Positions 28,301 through 40,300 of a stretch of DNA of 64,000 nt are shown here, piece by piece. Each line of letters begins with the position of its first letter. The stretch's first letter is position 1. The notes beneath the pieces were generated by a model, which worked only from the letters and a program-made list of their open reading frames with translations, was not told where the DNA came from and made no database searches. The stretch is from Diplonema papillatum. Its lineage: Eukaryota; Euglenozoa; Diplonemea; Diplonemida; Diplonemidae. The translations under genes were made by a program, and so were the position numbers. The stretch is taken from positions 1 through 64,000 of the forward strand of contig JAPJBO010000317.1 in NCBI GenBank assembly GCA_030068145.1, in the 5' to 3' direction.

Positions 28301-31300
28301 GGTGGGTTCCTTGAAAGCCGAGTTGGCCGCTTGGAAGCAAGCTGCGAGCCTTGCACGCCAGACGGACAAGCCCGCCCCGAAGAATGTAGAAGACCTGCGG
28401 AAAGAGCAAGCTGTGAGACCAACGGACAAGCCCGAGCAGATCCGCACCCCGAAGAATGTAGAAGACCGGCGTACATGCCCGAGAGGTGACGAAGACGACG
28501 CTGCCTCCGCGCTGCGGCTGCGGGCGGAGGTGGGTTCCTTGAAAGCCGAGTTGGCCGCTTGGCAAGCCGCGAGCCTCGCCCTCCCAACGGACAAGCCCGC
28601 GCCAATCTGCACACCGAAGAATGTAGAAACCCCGCGGCAAGCCCTGCTCGCCGGCGCAGAGGGTGCGGCGGCGCCGGACCAAGGCGACAACAGGGCGGCT
28701 TCGTTCGCAAGTGAATCGGGCGGCGCCCTCCAGAAAGAGTTGGACGAAGCGAAAGACCGGGCGCGGTGGCTCAGCGAGCGGTGGGATCTAAGCGCGCGGG
28801 ACGACGCCGAGAAGGAAGCGCTGCTAGCCGAAATGCTGGAAAATCAGACGAAGGAGGCGGCCGAACGGCAAGCCCTGCAGAAAGAACTCGACGAAGTCAA
28901 GGAAAGGCTTGGTGAGAATCTGAAGGTCAGCGCGGCGAATCTTGCGGAGAAGGAAGCGCTGCTCGCCGGAATGCAGGAAAATAAGGCGAAGGAAGCCGAA
29001 CGCCGAGACCTGCAGAAAGAACTCGACGAAGTCAGGGAAAGGCTGGGCGAGAATCTGAAGGTAAGCGCGGCGAATCTTGCGGAGAAGGAAGCGCTGCTAG
29101 CCGGAATGCATGAAAATAAGGCGAAGGAAGCCGCCAAACGGCGAGACCTGCAGAAAGAACTCGACGAGATCAAGGAAGGGCTCGGCGAGAAGCTGAAGCT
29201 GAGTGAGAAGAACCTTGCGGAAAAAGAAGCGCTGCTAACGGAACTGCTGGAGAAACAGTCACGAGACGCAGCCGAACGGCAGGCCCTGCAGCGGGAGCTG
29301 GACGAGGTCCATGAAAGAGCGACGTGGCTCAGCGAACGGTGGGAACTCAGTGCGCGTGATGCCGCGGAGAAGGAGGCAGAGTTGGAGGCCCTGCACGAAA
29401 GGTTAGGTGCGGCCAAAACCGAAGCCAGAGCGGGAGCTGAGCCGTCAGGCAAGTCAAAAGCCACCGCAGCCATCGAAGAGATGCTCGAGGAACGAAACGC
29501 CCGTGATTCGAACGCTGAGGATAATCCAAGGATAGCAGCACTACAGGCCGAGTCTGCAGCCAAGTCCGAAGCACTGGCAGAGCTTGAAGAGAAACTGCAG
29601 AAACAAAACGCCCGTGATTCGAACGCTGAGGATAATCCAAGGATAGCAGCACTACAGGCCGAGTCTGCAGCCAAGTCCGAAGCACTGGCAAAGCTTGAAG
29701 AGAAACTGCAGGAACGAAACGCGCGTGATTCAAACGCTAAGGACAAAGCGAGGATAGCAGCGCTAGAGGCGGAATTCGACGCACTGGCAGTACTTGAAGA
29801 GAGGCTGCAGGAATCAAGCGCTGAGGACAAGGCAAGGGTAGCGGCGCTAGAGGCCGAGTCTTCAGCCAAATCCGAAACCATGGCAGCGCTCGACGAGAAA
29901 CTGAAGGAACGCGTCTCCACCACCGAACCCGAGCGCGAACGAGATGCCAACGAACTGGCAGCACTCCGCAAAGCCCTCGCCGAAGCCACTGCGGAGAAAG
30001 AACGGCTTGCTGCGAAGTTGGAATGCGACGCGCAAGAGAGAGAAGCCCTGGTTGAAAAGAGCGGCCTCGACGCTCGACTACAGCTCGACGCCCTGCGCGA
30101 GGAGCTGAACAAGTCGAAGGCAGAAGCGGAAAGTAGCGCGGCGACAGCCGCCGAAGAACGCTTGGCGCTGCGCAAAGAGTTGGCCGGAGCCGAGGCAGAA
30201 GCAAGTCAGCTCGCGACGAAGTTCGAACGCAGCGCAAGCGACGCACGCGAGAAGGAAGCATTGCTGGCGGGCAGCGCCGCACAGCTCGAAGCGCTCCGCA
30301 AGGAGCTGGACGACACCAACGCGGAAGCGGCGCGCCAGCGCCCGCTGCACGCCGCGGAACTGGCTGCCCTTCACAACGAGCTTGCAGAGGCAAAATCAGA
30401 CGCAAACCGGCGTGCTCAAGAGACCTCGAAAGCAGCAGAAGAGAAGGACGCGTCGCTCACAGCGACCGTCCGACACTCTGCGCACATCGAAGCGATGCAT
30501 GAGGGGTTAGATGAAGCCAAGGCGGAATCCGAGCGTGCATCTCCTGATTCAAAAACGCGAACTGAAGTCCAATCAGAAGCAGGACAGCAGCTCGATGCTC
30601 TTCGGAAGGAGTTGATTCAAACCAAGGCAGAAGCCGAGCGTGCGTCCGCTGATGTTCAAAAACTACGCGACGAGCTCGCGGAAGCCAAATCAGAAGCAAA
30701 GCGGCTTGCTGCTCTGTCGGAAGAGAGCGAGCGAGACGCAACAGAAAAGAAGACCCTGCTGGACAAGGGCATTCGCGACTCTGCGCAGCTCGAAGTGCTC
30801 CGCACAGAGTTGAATGAAGCCAAAGCAGCAGTTGAAAGGCTTACCGCAGGGCATGAAGTGGAAGTGCTGCTGAGCAAAAGCGCGCGCGATGCTGCGGAAC
30901 TCGAAACGCTGCACAGGGAGCTGGATGATTCCGAGGAAAAGGCAAAGTGGCTTACCGAGAGGTGGGACCTGAGCGTCCGAGACATTGCGGAACAGGAGGC
31001 GCGACTGGAAGAGAGCGCGCGAGACGCGACAGAACTGGAAATCCTCCGCGAAGAGTTGTCCGCAGCGAAGGCAGAAGCTGGCCAGCTCAACACGAGACTC
31101 GAGCAAAGTCTGCAAGGCGCAGAGAAGGAGGATCTCCTCCTTAAAAGCGCGCGAAGCGGCAATGAATTGGAAGCCCTTCACGAAGAGCTATTCGAAGCAA
31201 GAGCAGAAGCAGAGCGGCTGAACCAAATGCTGGAACGAAGTCGTCAAGACGCAGAGCGAAAGGAAGATCTGCAACAACGAAGCGTAACAGACGCCGCACA

Positions 31301-34300
31301 ACCGAGCACAGAATTGAGCGCAGCCCAGGCAGACACAAAGCGGTTTGCCGAGACGTCCAACAAACCCGATGAAGGTACTGCAGAACTCGGCCGCCTGCGC
31401 GAAGAATTGGCCGAAGCTAAAGCAGCTTGTGTAAAGTCGGATAAGCACGCAGCAGAAGAGAAAGAGACATTGCTGAAGACTAGTGTCCGTCACGCTGACG
31501 AGCTCGACAGACTGCGCAAGGAGCTGAACGAAGCGAAGGCTGCTACTGAAGAGAAAGAGGCGTTGCTGGAAAAGAGCATCCGGGATGCCGATGAACTCGA
31601 CGACCTGCGCAAACAACTCGCCGAAGCTGAAGCAGCTACGGCGAGGTTCGAAAAGCACGCAACAGAAGAGAAAGAGGCGTTGCTGGAGACTAGTGTCCGC
31701 GATGCCGATGAACTCGACAACTTGCGCAAAGACTTGAGCGCAGCCAAGGCAGACGCACAGCGGTTTGCCGAGACGGCAACTAAACCCGACGAAGGTGCTG
31801 CAGAACTCGACCGCCTACGCAAAGAATTAGCCGAAGCGAAATCGGCTACTGCGAGGCTGGAAGTACATGCAACAGAAGAGAAAGAGGCGTTGCTGGAAAA
31901 GAGCAACCGGGATGCCAATGAACTTGACAACCTGCGCAAAGAATTGAGTGCAGCCAAGGCTGACGCACAGCGGTTTGCCGAGACGGCAACTAAACTCGAC
32001 GAAGGCGCTGCAGAACTCGACCGCCTACGCAAAGAATTAGCCGAAGCGAAATCGGCTACTGCGAGGCTGGAAGTACATGCAACAGAAGACAAAGAGGCGT
32101 TGCTGGAAAAGAGCAACCGGGATGCCAATGAACTTGACAACCTGCGCAAAGAATTGAGTGCAGCCAAGGCTGACGCACAGCGGTTTGCCGAGACGGCAAC
32201 TAAACTCGACGAAGGCGCTGCAGAACTCGACCGCCTACGCAAAGAATTAGCCGAAGCGAAATCGGCTACTGCGAGGCTGGAAGTACATGCAACAGAAGAC
32301 AAAGAGGCGTTGCTGGAAAAGAGCAACCGGGATGCCAATGAACTTGACAACCTGCGCAAAGAATTGAGTGCAGCCAAGGCTGACGCACAGCGGTTTGCCG
32401 AGACGGCAACTAAACTCGACGAAGGCGCTGCAGAACTCGACCGCCTACGCAAAGAATTAGCCGAAGCGAAATCGGCTACTGCGAGGCTGGAAGTACATGC
32501 AACAGAAGAGAAAGAGGCGTTGCTGAAGACTAGTGTCCGCGATTCCGATGAACACGACAGACTGCGCAGGGAGCTGAACGAAGCAAAGGCGGCTGAAGAG
32601 AAAGAGACGACGTTGCTGGAAAAGAGCATCCGGGATGCCGATGAACTCGACGACCTGCGCAAAGAACTCGCCGAAGCTAAAGCAGCTACGGCGAGGTTCG
32701 AAAAGCACGCAACGGAAGAGAAAGAGGCGTTGCTGGAGACTAGTGTCCACGATGCCGATGAACTCAACAACCTGCGCAAAGACCTGAGCGCAGCCAAGGC
32801 TGACGCACAGCGGTTTGCCGAGACGGCAACTAAACCCGACGAAGGTGCTGCAGAACTCGACCGCCTACGCAAAGAATTAGCCGAAGCGAAATCGGCTACT
32901 GCGAGGCTGGAAGTACATGCAACAGAAGAAAAAGAGGCGTTGCTGGAAAAGAGCATCCGGGATGCCAATGAACTTGACAACCTGCGCAAAGAATTGAGTG
33001 CAGCCAGGGCTGACGCACAGCGGTTTGCCGAGACGGCAATTAAACTCGACGAAGGCGCTGCAGAACTCGACCGCCTACGCAAAGAATTAGCCGAGGCTAA
33101 AGCGGCTACTGCGAGGCTGGAAGTACATACAACAGAAGAGAAAGAGGCGTTGCTGGAGACTAGTGTCCGCGATTCCGATGAACTCGACAGACTGCGCAGG
33201 GAGCTGAACGAAGCAAAGGCGGCTACTGAAGAGAAAGAGGCGTTGCTGGAAAAGAGCATCCGGGATGCCGATGAACTCGACGACCTGCGCAAAGACCTGA
33301 GCGCAGCCAAGGCTGACGCACAGCGGTTTGCCGAGACGGCAACTAAACCCGACGAAGGCCCTGCAGAACTCGACCGCCTACGCAAAGAATTAGCCGAAGC
33401 TAAATCGGCTACTGCGAGGCTGGAAGAGTATGCAACAGAAGAGAAAGCTGCGTTGCTGGAGACAAGTGTCCGCAATGCCGATGAACTCGACAGACTGCAC
33501 AAAGAACTGAGCGCAGCCAAGGCAGACGCACAGCGGTTTGCCGAGACGTCAAAGAAAGCCGAAGACGATGCTGCAGAACTCGACCGCCTCCGTAGAGAAT
33601 TAGCCGAAGCAAAGGTGGTGAAGGCACCTCAGCAGCTGGAACTCTCGAGTGCGCTCATTGAGCAGTCTCTGTCATCGGAACGTCCAATCCAGACTGACAC
33701 TTCGGTTTGTGCCCAACCCGAAGATGACGTCCACCGACAGCTAGCCATCGCATACCGCAAGGTCGAAGAAGAGGAAGCGAAGTGCAAGCACCTGGAACAC
33801 GAGATTTCGCGCCTTCAGACGGCCGCGAGCTCTGCCGAATCAGACGCAGCGCGCTGGGAAACTGAGGCGGCGGCTCTTCAGCGCAAGCTCAACGAGGAAG
33901 AAGTCAAAAGACTGGACCTAGAACGGGAGGTAGCTACAGCGATAGGCTCCGCCGCCGCAGAGGCGAAAAGCAGTGCAGAAGAAGCGTCCGCCCTCCGTCG
34001 AGAAACGAGCGACCTTCAGCGCAAGCTGAACGAGGAAGAAGCCAAGCGACAGGACCTGGAACGGGAGGTGGCAGGCCTCCAGACGGCAGCGGACTCCAGC
34101 GAGGCAAGCGCAAAGCGTGGTGCGGAGGAAGCGTCGGCCCTCCGCCGAGAAGCGAGCGACCTGCGCCGCAAGCTTGGTGAGGGGGAGGCGACGGCCAGGC
34201 GCGGGGAAGCGTCCGCCGCCGCCGCCGCCGCACGCAGCGAAGGCGCGGCGGCCGCCCTCCGGCGTGAAGCCGACGACCTGAAGCGGCAGCTCGCCGCCGA

Positions 34301-37300
34301 GCGCCAGGAGCGGCTGGACGAGGCGGCGGCGCGGCTCGAGAACAGAGCGCCGCCGCCCTTCTCGGCGGAAGGAGCCGCGGAGGCAGCAACCGACGACGCC
34401 GCAGCGCAGCTCTTCGCCGCGAAGCAGCAGCTGCGGCAGCTGAAAGACGCCGCGAAAGACGCGGAGGAGGCCCTCCGCCGCGAAAAAGCGAGCGCCGCCG
34501 TCAAGCGCGAGCAGCTGGCCCGCGAAACGGCGCACCACCGCCAGCGCGACGCCGACGAAGCCGAGCTGCGCCGGGCAGTCGCCGCCGCCGAAGCCGACGT
34601 GCGCAGCGAGAAGGCCGCCCTGCAAGACGCGAGGGCGGAGAACGCGAAGATCGGCGCGCGGCTAAACGCCGCCGAACGGCAGCTGGAGGCCGCGCGGAAG
34701 GCGGCCGACGACGTCAGGGCCAGCGCGCGGAAGGGGCGCGAGCAGGCGGCGGCGACCACGAAGCAGCTGCGGGCGGAGGTCGCTCTTTTGGGTGGCAGGC
34801 TCGAGGCTTCCGAGCGAACCGAGCTCGCGGCGGTGCAGCAAGCCGCGGTTAAGTCCCAGCGGGTAGAAGACCTCGAACACTCGGCCGCGCAAACGGCTGC
34901 GGAACACGCCGCCGAGCTCGAAGCTCTGCGTATCCGCCTCACCGACGAACACGACGCTGAACAGACCCGCCTGCTGGGCCGGGTTGCCAGCCTCGAATCC
35001 ACCCTCCAGCGGCGGAAGTTTGAAACAGCGTCGTCCCTTCACGCAGACCGGAGCGCCCTCGCGCAGGAAAACCAACGCCTCCGCACGCAGCAGGCCGATC
35101 GCCTGCCCGCCGCCGCGGCCCTCCAGCACGCCGAGGAGGCCCTGGCGGCGAAAGCCAGCGCCGTCGACGAGCTGACCGCGGAGCTGGCGGCCACTAAATC
35201 CGCGATCGCCCGCGCGGAGACCGAAAAGCGGGCGTCGGCGGCGGCGGCGCGCGCGGAAGAAGGCCCGCAGCAGCGTGTCGCCGAAATTGCGAGGGACCTG
35301 GCCACGACGAAAACGGAGAACGGCCGCCTGGCGGTGGAGGCGGCGGAGCTGAAGGCTGCGCTCGAAAAGTCGCGGAAGCTGGCGGCATCGCACGCCGAAA
35401 ACGCAAGCGAGCTGCGGCGAATTCTGAGCGAGAGGCAGTCTGAGGCAGACCGCCTGTCGGCAGAAGTGTCCGAGTTGCAAGCTGTTCTCCTCCAGTCGCA
35501 AGCAGAGGCGCAGAAACGGTTGTCGCTGAGCGGGAACGAAGCGAAGGCAAGTGCCGAGAACGCAAGCGAGCTACAGCAAGATCTAAGCAAGACAACTGAA
35601 ATGGATTGTCAGACGGCAGAAGTGTCCGAGTTGCAAGCTGCTCTCACCCAGTCGCAAGCAGAGGTGCAGAAACTGTTGTTGCTGCGCGAAAAAGAGGTGC
35701 AAGCAAGAGCCGAGAACGCAAGCGAGCAACAGCAAAATCTGGACAAGGAGTCAACTGACGTTGATCGTCAGACGGCAGAAGTGTCCGAGTTGCAAGCTGC
35801 TCTCCACCAGTCGCGAGCAGAGGCGCAGAAACTGTTGTCGCTGCGCGAAAACGAAGCGAAGGCAAGTGCCGAGAACGTAAGCGAGCTACAGCAGAATCTG
35901 AGCAAGAAGCAGAACGAGGTCGACCGTCTGTCGGCAGAGGTGTCCGAGTTGCACAGTGCTCTTACCCAGTCGCAAGCGGAGGCGCAGAAACTGTTGTCGC
36001 TGCGTGAGAACGAAGCGAAGGTAAGTGCCGAGAACGCTAGCGAGCTACAGCGAGACCTGAGCAAGAAGCAGACTGAGGTTGACTGTCTGTCGGCAGAGGT
36101 GTCCGAGTTGCAAGTTGCTCTTTCCCAGTCGCAAGCAGAGGCGCAAAGACTATCGTCGCTGCGCGAAAAAGAAGCGAAGGTAAGTGCTGAGAACGCAAGC
36201 GAGCTACAGCAAGATCTGAGCAAGAAGCAGACTGAGGTCGATCATGTCTCGGCAGAAGTGTCGGAATTGCGAACGTCCTTCAAAGAGTCGCAAGCAGATG
36301 CGCAGGAGCTGTCATCCCTACGCGAGAAGGAAAGTACGCACGCAAGCCAGTTGCAGCAAGATTTGAACAAGAAGCAGAATGAAGTCGATCGTCTATCGGC
36401 AGAAGTAACCGAGTTGCGAACCCACTTCCAGCAGACGCAAGCAGAAGCACAGCAGCAGTCATTGTCGCGCGAGAAAGAAGCGGCTTCCAATGCTGGAGTC
36501 ACAAGCAAACGCCTGGAAAAGCGCGATGCCGAAACCGAGACAACAACGTCGGAGAGGGACGTGCAGAAGACTGAAGTCGGCCGTTTGTCCGCAGAGGTGA
36601 CGGTGTTGAAAGCTGCGCTTGTCAATTCGCAGGCAGAGGCGCAGAAGATTTCGGCACTGCGCGAAAAAGATGCAAAGACCAGTGCCGAAAACGTAAACGA
36701 GCTGAACAAGAAGCAGAACGAGGTCGATCGTCTTTCGGCAAAGGTAACAGAGTTGCAAACCAACTTCCAGCAGTATCAAGCAGAAGCGCAGCAGCTGTCA
36801 TTGTCGCGTGAGAAAGGAGCGGAATCTAGTGGAGACACACACAAGCACTCGAAGCAGCGGGATGCCGAAACCGAGACGATATCGTCGGAGACAGACATGC
36901 ATAAAACGGAAGCTGGTCGTTTGTCCTCAGAAGTGACAGAGTTGAAAGCTCGGCTTGAAGATTCGCAAGCAGAGGCGCAGAGGCTGTCAGCACTGCGTGA
37001 GAAAGACGCCAAAGCGAATGCTGAAAGCGCAAGCGAGCTGCAGCAAGATCTGCACAAGAAGAGCCACGAGGTCGATCATCTGTCGGCAGAAGTGGCGCGA
37101 TTGCAAACCGCCTTCGAGCAGTTGCCAGCGTTGCGCGAAAAGAAAGCGGAATCAAGCGCTGGAGAAACAAGCAAACACCCGCAATACTCCGATGCCGAAA
37201 CTGAGACAATGTCGGCACCGCACGACTTGGACAAGAAAGAGACTCAGGTTGAACCTGTGTCAACACAGGAAACGGAGCAGTCGCAATCACGGAGTGACAT

Positions 37301-40300
37301 TCAGGTTCGGCACACCTGCGGAGATGCCGCCGGCGCGGACCAAAAGACAACGGAGGACAACGACCAGCAGCTGCTGCTGGCGCTGCGCATCGCGACCGAA
37401 GCAGCCGCCGGGGCCGAGCGGGAGCTGCTCGAGGAACGGGCGCGCGGCGAAAAGCTTCGGCTGGAGATGCAGCGGCCGGCCTGGCCGGCGCCGGTGCCGC
37501 CGCCCGCAGCCGCCGCCACGCCGCCGCAGGCCGCTGCGGCCGACGAGGAGCCGGCAACCAGCGTGTCGTCTGCGCTGCTGGAGCGGTTGCGAGACGCGGA
37601 ACGGGCGTGCTTCCACGAGAAGATCGCGCGCGAGCGACTGCAGCTGGAAGTCGACCTGCTCAAGTCCTCGCAGCCCCGGGCGGACGCCCGGTTAGGGGCT
37701 GACAAACGGGTGGCGGAGCTCTCGCAGCAGGTGCGCGCGCTGCAGACCAGGTTTGCGTCGGCCACCGATGAGCTCGAACGGCTGTACAGCACGCAGGCCG
37801 ACTACCACGACACCGCCTACGACGAAGTGTCCCGGGCGCGGGCGGAGCTTGACGAGCAGAAGCGGCGGGGTTTGATCACGGAACAAGTCCTCAAGGCCGA
37901 GATCGCAGCGTCTCTCAGCGCGCGCCAGTCGCTGGAGGAGGGCCTGCGGCTCGCACGCGAAGGGCGCGTGGCGCAAGCGGGCCGAACGGAGGCAGCGTCG
38001 CAAACGGACGCAGCCGCTGAGTTTAATTCATTGGAGGACGAATTCGCGCAGCAGGTTGCGACACTAACGGCGCTTCTGTCTGCCGCCGAAATGCGGGCGG
38101 ACGACGGTGAGCAGCGATGCGAAGCGCTTTCACGAGAGCTGGCACAAACGAGAGATCAAGGCGGACCCTTCGGCACAGATCTCTCTGAGCAGCAGCAGCA
38201 GCAGCAGCAGGAGGGTCTTGTCGCGCAAGCAGGGGTATCGTCGCAAACGGACGCTGCCGCCGGCGCGGCCCGAACAGAGGAAGCTGAAGCGCAAGACCGA
38301 CTGCTTGACGCCGCTCTCTCTGAGCTGCAAGGCCTGGCACCCGCCGAAGAGGAGACCGCGGTTCGTGTCGTGCCAGCGGAGGTGTCATCGCAAACGGACC
38401 TTGTCGCCGACTTGAGCCAAGCGGAGGACGAATTGGCGCGGCAGGTCGCAACGTTGACCGCACATCTCTCAAAAGCCGAAGAGCGGGCGAACGACGGGGA
38501 GCGGCAAGTGAAAGCGCAAGCCCAGCTCGTTGAACGCCTGCAGTGCGATCTCGACGCAGCCATCTCCAAGAAGCTTGGCCCGCCCCTCGGCATCGAGACG
38601 CTGCAGGGCGCCCAGACCACACCAGCTCGTGTCGCGCGGGCTGAGGTGTCGTCGCAGACGGACTCTACCGCCGGATTCACCCAAATTGAGCAAACGAACG
38701 CACAAGACCAACTCGTTGGCGCGGCTCTCTCTGTGCAGCATGACCTGCCTCTCACCAACGAGAGGCTGCAGGGTGGCCAGATCACTCCAACTCGTGTCGC
38801 ATGGGCTGAGGTGTCGTCGCAGACGGAATCTGCCGCCGAATCCACCCAAATTGAGCAAACGAATGCGCAAGACCAACTCGTTGGCGCGGCTCTCTCTGTG
38901 CAGCAGGACCTGCCAGAGAGGCTGTATGGTGACCAGATCACTCCAACTCGTGTCGCATGGGCTGAGGTGTCGTCGCAGACGGTATCTGCCGCCGAATCTA
39001 CCCAAATTGGGCAAACGAACGCGCAAGACCAACTCGTTGGCGCGGCTTTCTCTGTGCAGCAGGACCTGCCAGAGAGGCTGCATGGTGACCAGATCACTCC
39101 AATTCGTGTCGCATGGGCTGAGGTGTCGTCGCAGACGGAATCTGCCGCCGAATCCACCCAAATTGAGCAAACGAACGCGCAAGATCAACTCGTTGGCGCG
39201 GCTTTCTCTGTGCAGCAGGACCTGCCACTCACCAACGAGAGGCTGCATGGTGACCAGATCACTCCAACTCGTGTCGCATGGGCTGAGGTGTCGTCGCAGA
39301 CGGAATCTGTCGCCGAATCTACCCAAATTGGGCAAACGAACGCGCAAGAACAACTCGTTGGCGCGGCTCTCACTGTGCAGCATGACCTGCCCCTCGCCGA
39401 GGAGATGCTGCCAGCCCAGGCCGCGGCTGTCGCACGGGCTGATGGGTCGTCATCACCAACGGACTCCGCTACCAACAACGCCAAAATGGAAGAGTTCGCG
39501 CAGCAGGTCGCAACGCTGACGGCACTCCTCTCCGACGCCGAAGGACGCGTGGCCGACGGGGACCTGCGCTGCGAGGCCCTCTCGCACGAGTTGCGGCAAG
39601 TGAACGCGCAAGCCCGGGCCAGCTTCACCGAAATGGAGGAGGAGTTCGCACAGCAAGTCGCAACCTTGACCGCTCTCCTGTCAACAGCCGACATGCGGGC
39701 GGAGGATGGCGAGCAGCGGTGCGAAACCATGGCGCGAGAGCTCGAGGAAGCGAAGGAAACCTCCGACCAGCAGGAGGCGCAACTTCATGAGCTGAAGAGT
39801 GCCTTGGACAGTGAGCTGGCGGCCCACAAGTCACAGCAAGCTTCCCTGGCCGTTGCGAGCCGGAACCCTCAACCAGAAGATGTCAGAAGCCTGCCGACCC
39901 TAGTCTCAGAATCGACCACTAAATCGCAGATCAGGGATGGCAATGCGCAGGAGCTGGTGCAAGCAACGGCTCTTTCAATCCAGGCCGCTCTTGCTGTTGA
40001 CAGGAAGCCAGAACAGCCGTTGCACACTGCTGAGCACTCCCTGCCGCAGCTAGTTGCGGAACTAGAGGCGAAGCTTTCCGCGGCAGAGTCGCGTGCCAGC
40101 CACAGCGAACAGCGTTGTGAAAACCTTGTGCAGGAGCTGGCGCGAGCACAGACCCTTTCAGACCTTCCTCGTGCGGTGGACGACGAAGCTGCTGCCGACA
40201 GCTCGCCACAGCAAGCCTCGAGTTTGACTGCGAAGCTTTCTTTGGCAGAGTCACGGATCAGAGACAGCGAGCAGCGGTGTGACGACCTTGTGCTAGAGCT

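Noticed and set aside
31490..33520. 676-codon reverse-strand open frame (similar ones at 47747-49891, 12578-14473, 26318-28690, 61190-63148)
   Set aside because: They are mirrors of the repetitive forward frame. Their products are Ser/Ala/Arg or Cys/Ser/Thr low complexity that follows the forward repeat period, with no domain.
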